Shown: positions 8,090-17,305 of the stretch, one piece after another | Position numbering within the stretch: the first letter of the stretch is position 1 | Layout of the letters: each line of letters begins with the position of its first letter | DNA from: Terrihabitans soli | GTDB lineage: Bacteria; Pseudomonadota; Alphaproteobacteria; Rhizobiales; Methylopilaceae | Length of the DNA stretch: 64,000 bases | Direction: 5' to 3' | Assembly (NCBI RefSeq): GCF_014191545.1 | Contig: NZ_AP023361.1 | Coordinates: 2,508,501 to 2,572,500, forward strand | The notes under the pieces: generated by a model | What the model saw: only the letters and a program-made list of their open reading frames with translations | What the model was told of the DNA's origin: nothing | Database searches by the model: none | Translations under genes and position numbers: made by a program

Positions 8090-11000
8090 ATGCAGCACGG
8101 CTGGGCCGTGATCGCCGTAGCGCTTGTCTATTTTGGACTTTTATTTGCGCTGGCGGCTTACGCAGACAGGGTCCGCCCTGCCTGGATGTCCGGCTGGGGC
8201 AGGCCCTACATTTATTCGTTCTCGATCGCAGTCTACTGCACATCCTGGACATTTTTCGGCTCGGTGGGTCTGGCTACGACCTCCGGCCTCGACTTCATCG
8301 GCATTTATATCGGCCCGATCATCGCGTTCACGGTCGCAAGCCCGATCCTTCTGAAGGTGACGCGCCTCGCCCGCGCTCAGAACATCACCTCCGTCGCCGA
8401 CTTCATGGCTGCGCGCTACGGCAAGAACCAGACGCTTGCCGTCATCGTTTCGGTCGCAGCCCTCGTCGGCGCCGTGCCCTATATCGCGCTGCAGCTGAAA
8501 GCCATCTCGACCTCCGTCATTACGGTGCTGACCGTCTATGGCGCATCGAGCGCGCCGGCCTACGATGCCGGAGCGATCGCGCTCTGGGTGGCGCTGATCC
8601 TTGCCGTCTTCTCAAGTCTTTTCGGCACTCGGCATGTCAACGCCACCGAGCATCAGTCGGGCCTGATGCTGGCGATCGCCGCCGAAAGCTTCATCAAGCT
8701 CATTGCCTTTTTCGCCGTCGGGATTTTCGTGACCTGGGTCATGTTTGACGGCATCGGCGATCTCGTGCGCCGCGCCGAAGAAGCAAACCTCGTGGCGCGG
8801 TTCGATGACTCGCCGCATATGGCGACGCTGATCACGTTCAGCGTTCTGTCCTTCTTCTGTGCCTTCCTTCTGCCGCGCCAGTTCCATGTGACGATCGTCG
8901 AAAACATGGGCGAGAAGGAAATCCGCCACGCGGCATGGCTCGTGCCGCTTTACATGATCGCCATCAATATTTTCGTCGTGCCGATGGCGCTGGCGGGCAT
9001 GCTGATGTTCGGCGACGGCCCGGTTACGCCGGACATGTATGTGCTGAACCTGCCGATGATGGTCGACTCGCACCTGTTTGCGCTTGCGGCCTTTGTCGGC
9101 GGCCTGTCGGCAGCGACCGCGATGGTGATCGTGGAATCGGTCGCTCTGGCCATCATGATGTCGAACAATATCGCGCTGCCGCTTCTTCTCAGAAGCCATG
9201 AGCGCGGCCTTGGCGACATGCCGCGCTTTCTTCTCCTCGTGCGGCGCGCCTCGATCTTCCTGATCCTGATCTTTGCGTATGTCTATTACCGCAACACGAG
9301 CGAGGTCGGTCTCGCGCAGATCGGCCTTCTGTCCTTTGCCGCCATCGCCCAGTTCGCGCCGGCCTTTTTCGGCGGCCTGTTCTGGCGTCGCGCCTCCGGC
9401 ACCGGCGCGATCGTCGGCACGCTGACGGGGCTCGTCGTGTGGGCCTATACGCTGCTTCTGCCGAGCATCGCGCATGATGGAATGGTCGCTTCGCAGATTC
9501 TCGAAGGCGGCCTCTTCGGCATCGACTTCCTGATGCCGCTCGAACTCTTCGGCCTGAAAGCCGACCCGCTCGTGCACGGCGTCTTCTGGAGCCTTGTTCT
9601 CAACACCATCGCCTACATTCTCGGCTCGCTCGTCACCTCGCACTCGCCCATGGAGCGGCTGCAGGCGAACATATTCGTCGGCGACAATCTCGAATCCATG
9701 GCGTCGAGCTTCCGCGGCTGGCATTCACCGGTGCGCGTCGGCGAACTGCAAAGCGCGGTCGCCCGCTATATCGGTGAAGAACGCACCCAGGCCGCCTTCG
9801 AGCAATTCGCTACCGCGCGCAATGCGAGGCCTGCTCTGTATGACGAAGCCGATATTCATCTTGTGCGCTATGCGGAGCATCTTCTGGCGTCCGTCATCGG
9901 CACCTCGTCATCGCGCCTTGTGCTGTCGTTGCTCCTGCGCCGCGGCGCGATGAGCCGCAAAGCCGCGATGCGTCTTCTCGACGAGGCCTCCGTCGCCGTC
10001 CAGCATTCGCGCGATGTTCTTCAGACTGCGCTCGATCACGCTCGCCACGGCGTCGCCGTGTTCGATTCCAGTCTCAGGCTCGTCTGCTGGAACCGCGAAT
10101 ATGTGAACCTCTTTGGCCATGCCGACGATTTCCTGCGCGTCGGCAAGCCGCTCGAAGAGATTTTGCGCAGCAATGCCGAACGCGGCCTTTATGGCCCAGG
10201 CCGCATCGACGACATCGTTGCCGAGCGGATGCAGAATACGGCGCATCACCGCACCTTCCGCTCCACGCTGCAGAACTCGGGCAAGGTCGTCGAAATCCGC
10301 ATCGACAACATGCCCGATGGCGGTCTCGTCGCGACCTTCACCGACGTGACCGAGACCGTCACGACCGAAAAAGCGCTGGAGGCGCGCGTCAATGAGCGCA
10401 CGCGCGAGCTGACCCATCTCAATCAGGAACTTGCCCGCGCCAAGGCCGAAGCCGACAGCGCCAACTATTCGAAAACACGCTTCCTGGCCGCCGCAAGCCA
10501 CGACATCCTGCAGCCGCTGAATGCTGCGCGCCTTTATGTCTCGAGCCTTGTCGAGCGTTCCGACGGCAGCGCATCGCGCGATCTCGTTGCCAATGTCGAT
10601 GCGTCGCTGCAATCGGTGGAAGAGATTTTCTCCGTCCTTCTCGATATTTCGCGCCTCGATGCCGGCGCGCTGACGCCCGACATTTCGATCTTCAAGCTCG
10701 GCGACGTGATGCGCCAGCTCGAAGTCGAGTTCGCGCCGCTCGCGCGCGAGAAGGGATTGTCGCTCAAAATCATCCATACACAGGGCTGGGTGCGTTCCGA
10801 CCGCAGAATGCTGCGCCGCCTTCTGCAGAACCTCGTGTCGAACGCGATCAAATACACGCAGGCCGGCACGGTGCTGATGGGCGTCAGGCGCATGGGCGGA
10901 CGCCTGCGTGTCGAGGTGTGGGATACGGGCCTTGGCATTCCCGCCTCCAGCCAGCGCGTGATCTTCAAGGAGTTCCAGCGGCTGGAGCCCGGCGCGCGCG

Positions 11001-11569
11001 TCGCGCGCGGCCTCGGGCTTGGCCTGTCGATCGTCGAACGCGTCGCGCGTATTCTCGACCATCCGCTGACGCTGAAATCGACACCCGGCAAGGGCTCCAC
11101 CTTCAGCGTCGTCGTTCCGGCGGCGCCCGCCCAACGCGCCGTGCCGACCGAAACCGCCGGCCTCAGCCCGTTTGCGCCGTCCATGCTGGCGCGCACGCAT
11201 ATCCTGTGTATCGACAACGAGCCGGCTATTCTCGACGGTATGACGCAGCTTCTGGGCGGCTGGGGCTGCAAGGTCACGGCCGCGGCAAGCCTTGCGGATG
11301 CGCTTGTGAGCCTGGACAGCGACGGCTCACCCGACATCATCATCGCCGACTATCATCTCGACGGCGGTGACGGGCTGTCGACCATACGTGAGTTGCGGAT
11401 GAGAATCGGCGGCGAAATTCCGGGTATCGTCGTCACCGCCGATCGCGGCCGCGCCGTGCGCGACGGCGCGCGCGCCCAGGATCTCGAAATCCTTCACAAG
11501 CCGGTGCGCCCGGCAGCCCTCCGAGCCCTTTTGGCGCAGATGCGCGTAGCACGGCCGGCTGCGGAATAA
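8090..11569 (+). CDS. Hybrid sensor histidine kinase with sodium/solute symporter-like sensor (CrbS/MxtR-like)
   Basis: 1159 residues. Residues 1 to about 500 form a multi-pass membrane region of the SSS/SLC5 (PutP) type, with typical stretches such as CTSWTFFGSVG, RQFHVTIVENM and FAPAFFGGLFWRRASG. Then come a linker (STAC-like position), a PAS domain (about 640-750), a coiled coil (about 755-795), a HisKA domain with phospho-acceptor H804 in ASHDILQPLNAARLY, a HATPase with its N box (NLVSNAIKYT, about 915) and G boxes (VWDTGLGIP; GLGLGLSIVERV), and a C-terminal receiver with D1087 in IIADYHLD. The architecture matches CrbS of Vibrio and MxtR of Pseudomonas, which control acetate use with a NarL-type partner. 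That partner type is encoded convergently 20 bases away. Whether the symporter part transports or only senses is unknown. Confidence 0.9.
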   Translation: MQHGWAVIAVALVYFGLLFALAAYADRVRPAWMSGWGRPYIYSFSIAVYCTSWTFFGSVGLATTSGLDFIGIYIGPIIAFTVASPILLKVTRLARAQNITSVADFMAARYGKNQTLAVIVSVAALVGAVPYIALQLKAISTSVITVLTVYGASSAPAYDAGAIALWVALILAVFSSLFGTRHVNATEHQSGLMLAIAAESFIKLIAFFAVGIFVTWVMFDGIGDLVRRAEEANLVARFDDSPHMATLITFSVLSFFCAFLLPRQFHVTIVENMGEKEIRHAAWLVPLYMIAINIFVVPMALAGMLMFGDGPVTPDMYVLNLPMMVDSHLFALAAFVGGLSAATAMVIVESVALAIMMSNNIALPLLLRSHERGLGDMPRFLLLVRRASIFLILIFAYVYYRNTSEVGLAQIGLLSFAAIAQFAPAFFGGLFWRRASGTGAIVGTLTGLVVWAYTLLLPSIAHDGMVASQILEGGLFGIDFLMPLELFGLKADPLVHGVFWSLVLNTIAYILGSLVTSHSPMERLQANIFVGDNLESMASSFRGWHSPVRVGELQSAVARYIGEERTQAAFEQFATARNARPALYDEADIHLVRYAEHLLASVIGTSSSRLVLSLLLRRGAMSRKAAMRLLDEASVAVQHSRDVLQTALDHARHGVAVFDSSLRLVCWNREYVNLFGHADDFLRVGKPLEEILRSNAERGLYGPGRIDDIVAERMQNTAHHRTFRSTLQNSGKVVEIRIDNMPDGGLVATFTDVTETVTTEKALEARVNERTRELTHLNQELARAKAEADSANYSKTRFLAAASHDILQPLNAARLYVSSLVERSDGSASRDLVANVDASLQSVEEIFSVLLDISRLDAGALTPDISIFKLGDVMRQLEVEFAPLAREKGLSLKIIHTQGWVRSDRRMLRRLLQNLVSNAIKYTQAGTVLMGVRRMGGRLRVEVWDTGLGIPASSQRVIFKEFQRLEPGARVARGLGLGLSIVERVARILDHPLTLKSTPGKGSTFSVVVPAAPAQRAVPTETAGLSPFAPSMLARTHILCIDNEPAILDGMTQLLGGWGCKVTAAASLADALVSLDSDGSPDIIIADYHLDGGDGLSTIRELRMRIGGEIPGIVVTADRGRAVRDGARAQDLEILHKPVRPAALRALLAQMRVARPAAE

Positions 11570-11589
11570 GCGGCAGGTTCGTAATTACG

Positions 11590-12261
11590 TCAGGCGAAAG
11601 ACGTATCGAGCCACTGGCCCGCTTCGATGCGGGAGGCGGCGATGACGGCCTGCGTGCGGCTGTCGACGCCGAGCTTTTGCAGAATGGCCGAGACGTGGGC
11701 CTTCACGGTCGCTTCCGACACGTTGAGCTCAAACGCGATCTGTTTGTTCAGAAGCCCGCCCGACAGCATCATCAGAACGCGCACCTGCTGCGGCGTCAGC
11801 GTCGCAAGGCGGCGCACAAGCGCGGAGGTCTCGTCGTCCGGCACGGTATCGAGATCAAGATCGGGCGGCGTCCAGGTGCCGCCGTCGAGCACGATGCGGA
11901 TGGCCTGACGCATGATATCGACATCGGTGGTTTTCGGGATGAAGCCCGAGGCACCGAATTCCATGCAGCGCCTGACGACCGTCGGCTCCTCATGAGCCGA
12001 CACGACGATGACGGGGATGCCCGGATATTGCGCGCGCAGGAGAAGAAGACCCGAGAAACCCCGAACGCCCGGCATGCCGAGATCGAGCAGGATCAGATCC
12101 ATTTCAGGAACGCGGTCGAGTTCGGCGGTGAGCGCTTCGATTGTGCCCGCTTCCGAAATCTCCGCGCCCTGGAAGGCGCCGAGAATGGCGGCGCGCAGCG
12201 CGCCGCGGAAAAGCGGATGGTCGTCAGCAATGACAAAACGGTGTTTGGCGGTGTCGGGCAT
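11590..12261 (-). CDS. NarL/FixJ-type response regulator (CrbR/ErdR-like)
   Basis: 223 residues. The N-terminal receiver has the acidic pair in FVIADDHPLFRG, phospho-acceptor D60 in LILLDLGMPG, and the conserved Lys in GFIPKTT. The C-terminal LuxR-type domain reads LTPQQVRVLMMLSGGLLNKQIAFELNVSEATVKAHVSAIL; I quote it in parts: the recognition helix is SEATVKAHVSAIL. It is convergent with the hybrid kinase, 20 bases from its stop, and is the obvious partner. The known homologous pairs (CrbS/CrbR, MxtR/ErdR) activate acs and other acetate genes. No such target lies in the window. Confidence 0.9.
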   Translation of the reverse strand: MPDTAKHRFVIADDHPLFRGALRAAILGAFQGAEISEAGTIEALTAELDRVPEMDLILLDLGMPGVRGFSGLLLLRAQYPGIPVIVVSAHEEPTVVRRCMEFGASGFIPKTTDVDIMRQAIRIVLDGGTWTPPDLDLDTVPDDETSALVRRLATLTPQQVRVLMMLSGGLLNKQIAFELNVSEATVKAHVSAILQKLGVDSRTQAVIAASRIEAGQWLDTSFA

Positions 12262-12356
12262 TTAACTCTGGGGCCTTTGAATAAATCTCGCGCTCAGGCG
12301 AATCCCTTGGTCAGGCTGCGCTGACGCTGGAAGCTGAATCGAGCCGCCCTTCTAAC

Positions 12357-12845
12357 CTAATGTTGCGCCCGGCCAATAAACATCAGCGCGAGGTCTCGGC
12401 TATGGGGCGCAGTGCGGTGCTCGATCAGGTAAAGCGCCTGCCACGTGCCCAGCATTATATCGCCATCAGCGACTGGAATGGAAATTACAACCGATGTGAT
12501 TAACGACTTAATATGGGCTGGCATATCATCGGGCCCCTCGACGGTGTGCCGGTAGGGCGCATTTTCCGGCGCCAGCCGGTCGAGAGCGGCCAGAAGATCG
12601 GCCTGCACATCGGGATCGGCATTCTCCTGAACGGCAAGGCTTGCCGAGGTGTGCCGGATGAAAACAGTCAACAAACCGTCCCCGGCGGTGATGCCGCCGA
12701 GCCATTCGCGCACCGCCGCCGTAACATCGATGAAGCCGCGGCCGCGCGTCTCAACCGTGAGAGCGCCGCGTCTGAGATCCAGCGGCGTCTCGTCGGGATC
12801 GTCATAGACGATCCGTGTGATCCGGCCCCCCGGCCCCGCTGCCAT
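12357..12845 (-). CDS. yjbQ: YjbQ family protein (UPF0047, secondary thiamine-phosphate synthase-like)
   Basis: 162 residues, slightly longer than the usual 135-140 because of an N-terminal extension of about 15. It has the signature segments TVFIRHTSASLAVQENADPDV (His and Asn of the putative metal site), the central YRHTVEGPDDMPAHIKS, and the C-terminal GTWQALYLIEHR. E. coli YjbQ has weak thiamine-phosphate synthase activity, but the physiological role is unsettled. Soluble and cytoplasmic. Its ATG overlaps the stop of the upstream exported-protein gene (TGATG arrangement), so the two are translationally coupled. Confidence 0.9.
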   Translation of the reverse strand: MAAGPGGRITRIVYDDPDETPLDLRRGALTVETRGRGFIDVTAAVREWLGGITAGDGLLTVFIRHTSASLAVQENADPDVQADLLAALDRLAPENAPYRHTVEGPDDMPAHIKSLITSVVISIPVADGDIMLGTWQALYLIEHRTAPHSRDLALMFIGRAQH

Positions 12846-13264
12846 CAGGCGTTTCCGTTGGCCAGGTCTTTGACGGCGTTGACCATGCGCTGGAGCATGT
12901 CTTCGAAGAATGCGACGACCTGTTTGATCTCGGCCTCGCTCGGCAGTTTCAGCGTAAGCTCTTTGCCGTCCTTGCTGATTGACGCGCCGGAAGCGGTTTC
13001 GGGCGTCCCGGCCTTCAGCCGCTCGACCTCACCGGAAAGACGGTCGATCTCCGCCTGAAGGGCTGCCCGCTCATCGGCCGAGGCCCGGCAGTCGAGGTCC
13101 GCGCCGCTCAGCGTGCAGGTCGACATGGTGCCGGTCTTGCGGTCCAGCCGGATGTAGTTGTCGCCGCTTTTCTCGATCTGAAAGCGGTCATCGGATTGGG
13201 GTTCCGCCGCCTGTGCGAAGGCGGGCAGCGATGCGAGGGCGATCGCAAAAAGGGCCGTGCGCAT
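12845..13264 (-). CDS. Exported coiled-coil protein of unknown function
   Basis: 139 residues. A signal peptide (MRTALFAIALASLPAFAQA, 1-19) is followed by a short beta region with two cysteines (TCTLSGADLDCRAS) that could form a disulfide, a coiled coil (about 62-85, ALQAEIDRLSGEVERLK) and a C-terminal helical part containing VVAFFEDMLQRMVNAVKDL. I do not recognise the family; it resembles small alphaproteobacterial periplasmic proteins often annotated as hypothetical. It overlaps yjbQ by one base, so the pair forms an operon. Probably periplasmic. Confidence 0.7.
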   Translation of the reverse strand: MRTALFAIALASLPAFAQAAEPQSDDRFQIEKSGDNYIRLDRKTGTMSTCTLSGADLDCRASADERAALQAEIDRLSGEVERLKAGTPETASGASISKDGKELTLKLPSEAEIKQVVAFFEDMLQRMVNAVKDLANGNA

Positions 13265-13480
13265 AAGTGTCTCCTCTAAACGTCAAGCTCGGACTATTTC
13301 GACAACGCACGAGAGCGGAAATCGACGCATCGAATCGGCACAGAAGCCCCGTCCCCTTAACCCGGTCTTTACCATACCCGGCCGACAAATTGGCCGTGGC
13401 CCAGCGCTCCGGGGAGCAGAAGCTCCGCAGCTGCAGGATTTGGCCCGGGCCTGCGCTCCGTCGCAGGAGGGGAGTGCTGG

Positions 13481-15868
13481 ATGGCCGCGCGCAGAGGTGA
13501 TTGGGCGGATCGGGAGATGGGCTTCGACGAAGCCGAAATGCGGCGGAAACTCAGCGATGTCGCCGACTGGCTAAGGGACCAGGCGGACAGGCCGCGCCCG
13601 CATCTGCGCGCCGTGACCCCGGATTTCGAACCGCTCTACCGCCGGAACGACGATTACCGCGCTCCCAACGATTACCGCGACGACACCCGCGCGCCCAGAG
13701 ACTACCGGGACGAACCGCGTCCGCGCGAAGGCCACATTCTCGACGAGCTGATCCAGCGCCGCATCGCCGCCCAGAACGAGCGCGAGCAGAACGATGCCCG
13801 CATGCGCGCGGTCATGGACCGGTTCAGCGCTCCCCTGCCCCGTACCGCGCCGCTGCGCAGCGCCGTCGCCGAAATCGTCGAGCGCCAGCGCCATCTCGAC
13901 AGCAGCACCCGGGCCTACGAGCCGCCGTCCTATCAGCCGCAGCGCGATCCGCTCCCGGCGCGCGATCCGGTCGCGGCGATGGAAGCGGCGTTCGAGCGTC
14001 TTGCCGCCCGGCTCGAACAGCGTCTCGCCCCGCAACCGGCCCCGGCGCCCGCGCCTGAACCCGCGCCCGTCCAGGAGGCCGTGCCGGCCTCAGCGCCCGC
14101 ACCGGCCGACCCCGTTATCGATATGGAAGCCGCGCTCGAGCGGCTTGCCGTGCAATTTGAAGAGCGCACCGGCCAGACCTTCCTCGCCATCGATGCGACG
14201 CTGCAGGAAGTGCGGCGCCTGACGCAGCAGGCACAGGCGCCCGTCCAGGCCGTCGAAACCGCCGCGACCCAAGCCGCGACCCAGGTGGTGCACTCGCATC
14301 TGCAGATGCTGGCCAAAGCCACGCATGAGCGTATCGACACGGTCGCGCGCGATCTTGCGGATTTGCGCACCGACGCCAATGACGCCGAAAAGCGCATGCG
14401 CGATGTGATGGACACGGTGCGCCAGACGCTTGAACACATCGCCCATCGCCTGCCGCACGCCAATCTGCAGCCGGCCGGATTGGCCGCAACAGCCGCCCCG
14501 CAGCCGCAGGCTCCGCAGCAGCAGAGCCTCTCGGCCCGCGCGCGCGCCGCCGCAAAGCGCGCCCTTGAAGAAGCGACGAAGAGCGAAGAGCCGCTCGATC
14601 TGATCAATCGCGATCCGGCGGCCGGGCCCGAGCGCCGCCGTTTCATCGCCGCCGCGCGCCGCTCGGTCCTGCCCGAGGAACCGTGCGTCGAGCCGAAAGT
14701 AAAATACAAGGCGCCGCAGCCGGCTCTTCCGGCTCCTGCCCAACCGCGCGCAGCGAGCGCCGCGGCGCGTCTGCGCATCTCGGCCGCCGACCTCACTGAA
14801 ACGCAGCCTGCGCGTCCGCGGTTCAAGCGGCTTGTTCTCGGCAGCGCCGCAGCCGCGGCGCTTCTCCTCGGCATTTACGCCGGATCGAGCTCGCTTCTGT
14901 CCGGCATGTTCGGCGACACTGAAACCGCCCAGACCGCGCCGCAGGCCGCAAGCTCTGAAATTGCCGAAGTGACGGCTCCCGAGACCGACGCTCTGCCGCC
15001 GCCGGTCGTCGCCAAGGCGCCGCAGCTTTTTGCACCGGCGCAGTCGGTCGGCCCCTCGGTCGACGCGTTTGCGCCGAGCGAGCCTGAATTTACCGGCACG
15101 GTCCAGGGACCGGCGCTCGCAACGGAAACCTCGGCTCCGGCGATGGATGCACCCGCGCCGATGCCGGCGGCGCGTCCCGCGACCAATCTTGCGCTGCCCA
15201 TCGAGATCGGCGGCGAGAAACTGCGCAATGCGGCCTCGGCCGGAAATGCCGATGCGCAATACGAAGTCGGCGTGCGCTTTGCCGAAGGCCGCGGCGTGCC
15301 GAAGGATCTTCAGAAGGCGGCGCTGTGGCTCGAGCGCGCCGCCAAACAGGGCCTGCCGCCCGCGCAATACCGTTATGGACGCCTCGCCGAAAAGGGCGAA
15401 GGTATGGACAAGGATGTCGCAACGGCGCGCCGTTATTACGAACAGGCCGCGACCGCCGGCAATGTCCAAGCCATGCATAATCTCGGCGTTCTTTATGCCG
15501 ATGGCGGCTTCGGCCAGCCCGATCTCGCGGCTGCCATGAACTGGTTCCGCAAGGCCGCCGATTACGGCGTCAAAGACAGCCAGTATAATCTCGGCATCTT
15601 CTATGCCCGCGGCATCTCCGTACCGAAGGATCCGGTCCAATCCTATCTGTGGTTTGCGCTCGCGGCCGCCCAAGGCGACACCGACGCTGCCTCAAAGCGC
15701 GACCAGGTGGGCGGCAAACTCGATGCCGGCAAGCTCTCGAGCGCGAAAGCCGATGTTGCGGCCTGGAAGCCGAAAGCGGCTCCCATCGAAGCGAATATGG
15801 TCTCCCCGCCCGGCGGCGGCTGGGATACGGCGGCAACCGGCCGCGCCAGCACCAAAACCCGGCTCTGA
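13481..15868 (+). CDS. PodJ-like membrane protein with C-terminal Sel1 repeats
   Basis: 795 residues. The N-terminal cytoplasmic half is charged and disordered, with short DYR-rich repeats (about 50-85), Pro/Ala-rich stretches (about 185-212) and a coiled-coil/apolipoprotein-like region (about 215-335). One membrane helix lies at about 449-472 (LVLGSAAAAALLLGIYAG). The periplasmic part is Pro-rich, then carries at least four Sel1-type repeats (about 585-740), for example NADAQYEVGVRFAEGRGVPK and its successors. This order is that of PodJ, a polarity factor of Caulobacter and rhizobia. Full-length PodJ ends in a peptidoglycan-binding domain; here the chain stops about 50 residues after the repeats with none visible. 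A strong GGAGGGG precedes ATG 13481. Confidence 0.75.
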   Translation: MAARRGDWADREMGFDEAEMRRKLSDVADWLRDQADRPRPHLRAVTPDFEPLYRRNDDYRAPNDYRDDTRAPRDYRDEPRPREGHILDELIQRRIAAQNEREQNDARMRAVMDRFSAPLPRTAPLRSAVAEIVERQRHLDSSTRAYEPPSYQPQRDPLPARDPVAAMEAAFERLAARLEQRLAPQPAPAPAPEPAPVQEAVPASAPAPADPVIDMEAALERLAVQFEERTGQTFLAIDATLQEVRRLTQQAQAPVQAVETAATQAATQVVHSHLQMLAKATHERIDTVARDLADLRTDANDAEKRMRDVMDTVRQTLEHIAHRLPHANLQPAGLAATAAPQPQAPQQQSLSARARAAAKRALEEATKSEEPLDLINRDPAAGPERRRFIAAARRSVLPEEPCVEPKVKYKAPQPALPAPAQPRAASAAARLRISAADLTETQPARPRFKRLVLGSAAAAALLLGIYAGSSSLLSGMFGDTETAQTAPQAASSEIAEVTAPETDALPPPVVAKAPQLFAPAQSVGPSVDAFAPSEPEFTGTVQGPALATETSAPAMDAPAPMPAARPATNLALPIEIGGEKLRNAASAGNADAQYEVGVRFAEGRGVPKDLQKAALWLERAAKQGLPPAQYRYGRLAEKGEGMDKDVATARRYYEQAATAGNVQAMHNLGVLYADGGFGQPDLAAAMNWFRKAADYGVKDSQYNLGIFYARGISVPKDPVQSYLWFALAAAQGDTDAASKRDQVGGKLDAGKLSSAKADVAAWKPKAAPIEANMVSPPGGGWDTAATGRASTKTRL

Positions 15869-15911
15869 GACCCGGTTCTCGCCGCACCGCGGCCTGTGCT
15901 AGAACCGTCTC

Positions 15912-16226
15912 ATGACCGACAGCCCGAACGCCCCTGCTCCCGCCCCGAAACCTGCCGCGCCGTCCGATCCGCTGACGCGGTTTTTCGGCGGGCCGCCGCT
16001 CTGGGTTCTCGCCAAGCTCGTAATGCTGTCGGTGGTGATCGGCGTCATCCTCGCCGTGCTCGGCCTTGACGCCTGGGCGCTTTTCTACGGCCTGCAGGAT
16101 CTCTTCTACAGCCTGTTCGACAATCTGTGGGACGCGATCGACACCGTGCTGCGCTGGTTCCTGCTCGGCGCGGTTATCGTGTTCCCGATCTGGCTGATCG
16201 CGCGCCTGATGAAAGTCGGCCGCTAA
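15912..16226 (+). CDS. Small membrane protein, DUF6460-like
   Basis: 104 residues. A Pro/Ala-rich cytoplasmic N-terminus (1-22) is followed by two predicted membrane helices, roughly 31-60 (VLAKLVMLSVVIGVILAVLG) and 78-100 (FLLGAVIVFPIWLIARLM). Between them is an aromatic, amphipathic stretch (LDAWALFYGLQDLFYSLFDNLW). It resembles the DUF6460 group, a short alphaproteobacterial inner-membrane family without known function. It follows the PodJ-like gene by about 40 bases on the same strand and may share its transcript. Its stop overlaps the end of convergent pyrD by 4 bases. Confidence 0.65.
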   Translation: MTDSPNAPAPAPKPAAPSDPLTRFFGGPPLWVLAKLVMLSVVIGVILAVLGLDAWALFYGLQDLFYSLFDNLWDAIDTVLRWFLLGAVIVFPIWLIARLMKVGR

Positions 16227-17305
16227 TCGCCTGCGCCCTCGGCCGCAATCGCATCGCGGTCACGCCCGACTAGAGATGACAGGCTGTCCTGTTTCTCGCG
16301 CGTCAGTGCTTCGAGCAGTCCGCGCTTGATCTCCGCAACAAGTCCCGGACCGAAATAGGTCAGGCCGGTATAGATCTGAATGAGACTGGCGCCGGCGCGG
16401 ATTTTCGTGAGCGCTGTTTCTGCCGATGTAATCCCCCCGACGCCGATCAACGGAACCTTGCCGCTCGTGCGCTTGGCCGTCTCGGCCAGCATCCATGTCG
16501 CGCGGCGGAACAAAGGCGCGCCGGACAGACCGCCTGTTTCCGATTTCGAAGCGCTGCGCAAAGTCTGCGGTCGCGCGATCGTCGTGTTGGAGACGATCAA
16601 CCCATCGACGCCGCGCTTCAGTGCAACATCCACGGCATCATCCAAATTGCCGAGCGCAAGATCGGGCGCGATCTTGAGCAGCACCGGCGGATGCGCACCG
16701 CTTTCATCGCGCGCGGCGAGCGTGCGCGCGAGAAGATCATCGAGTGCCGCCTTCGCCTGCAGATCGCGCAGGCCCGGCGTGTTCGGCGATGAGATGTTGA
16801 CGGTGAGATAATCCGCAAGCTTCGCGAAGCGGCGCGCGCCTTCGGCATAATCTGCGGCTCTGTCCGCCGCGTCCTTATTCGCGCCGATATTGACGCCGAC
16901 GATCCCGGAGCGGCCCGCACGCATTTGAAGTCGCTTGTGCGCCGCTTCATGTCCGCCATTGTTGAAACCGAGACGATTGACGACGCCTTTATCATCCGAA
17001 AGTCTGAAGACGCGCGGCTTCGCATTGCCAGACTGCGGCAGCGGCGTGATCGAGCCGACTTCAACAAAACCGAAACCGAGACGCAGCATCTGATCGGGAA
17101 CGCGCGCATCCTTGTCGAAACCAGCAGCCAGCCCGACCGGATTTGGAAAAGTGAGACCGAACGCCTGCACGGCAAGACGCGCATCGTCGCCTGAAGCAGG
17201 CGGCAGCGGCACGCTTTCAAGCGCAGATAGAGTGAGATCGTGCGCGCGCTCGGGATCCATGCCGTGCAGCACCGCACGCAGTAAAGGCCAGGCGGCGCCG
17301 ATCAT
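16223..17305 (-). CDS. pyrD: Quinone-dependent dihydroorotate dehydrogenase (class 2)
   Basis: 360 residues from ATG 17305 (MIGAAWPLLRAVLHGMDPERAH), the usual class 2 start with an amphipathic helix that docks to the membrane. An upstream frame to 17428 is not needed. It oxidises dihydroorotate to orotate with quinone as acceptor in pyrimidine synthesis. Motifs: the FMN-binding NPVGLAAGFDKDA, GFVEVGSITPLPQ, NRLGFNNGG, and LTVNISSPNTPGL with the catalytic serine, then VSNTTIARP and the phosphate-binding GVGGITSAETAL and GASLIQIYTG. The ATG overlaps the stop of the upstream DUF952 gene (ATGA), so the two are coupled. It is convergent with the DUF6460-like gene. Confidence 0.96.
   Translation of the reverse strand: MIGAAWPLLRAVLHGMDPERAHDLTLSALESVPLPPASGDDARLAVQAFGLTFPNPVGLAAGFDKDARVPDQMLRLGFGFVEVGSITPLPQSGNAKPRVFRLSDDKGVVNRLGFNNGGHEAAHKRLQMRAGRSGIVGVNIGANKDAADRAADYAEGARRFAKLADYLTVNISSPNTPGLRDLQAKAALDDLLARTLAARDESGAHPPVLLKIAPDLALGNLDDAVDVALKRGVDGLIVSNTTIARPQTLRSASKSETGGLSGAPLFRRATWMLAETAKRTSGKVPLIGVGGITSAETALTKIRAGASLIQIYTGLTYFGPGLVAEIKRGLLEALTREKQDSLSSLVGRDRDAIAAEGAGD

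Noticed and set aside
8612-9724. Open frame of 370 codons antisense to the symporter part of the hybrid kinase
   Set aside because: Composition is dominated by His, Arg, Asp and Gln, the usual mirror of membrane-protein codons. No domain is visible.
14090-15673. Open frame of 527 codons on the reverse strand inside the PodJ-like gene
   Set aside because: Arg/Gly-rich translation and no start signal; the forward frame has Sel1 repeats, a membrane helix and a strong ribosome-binding site.
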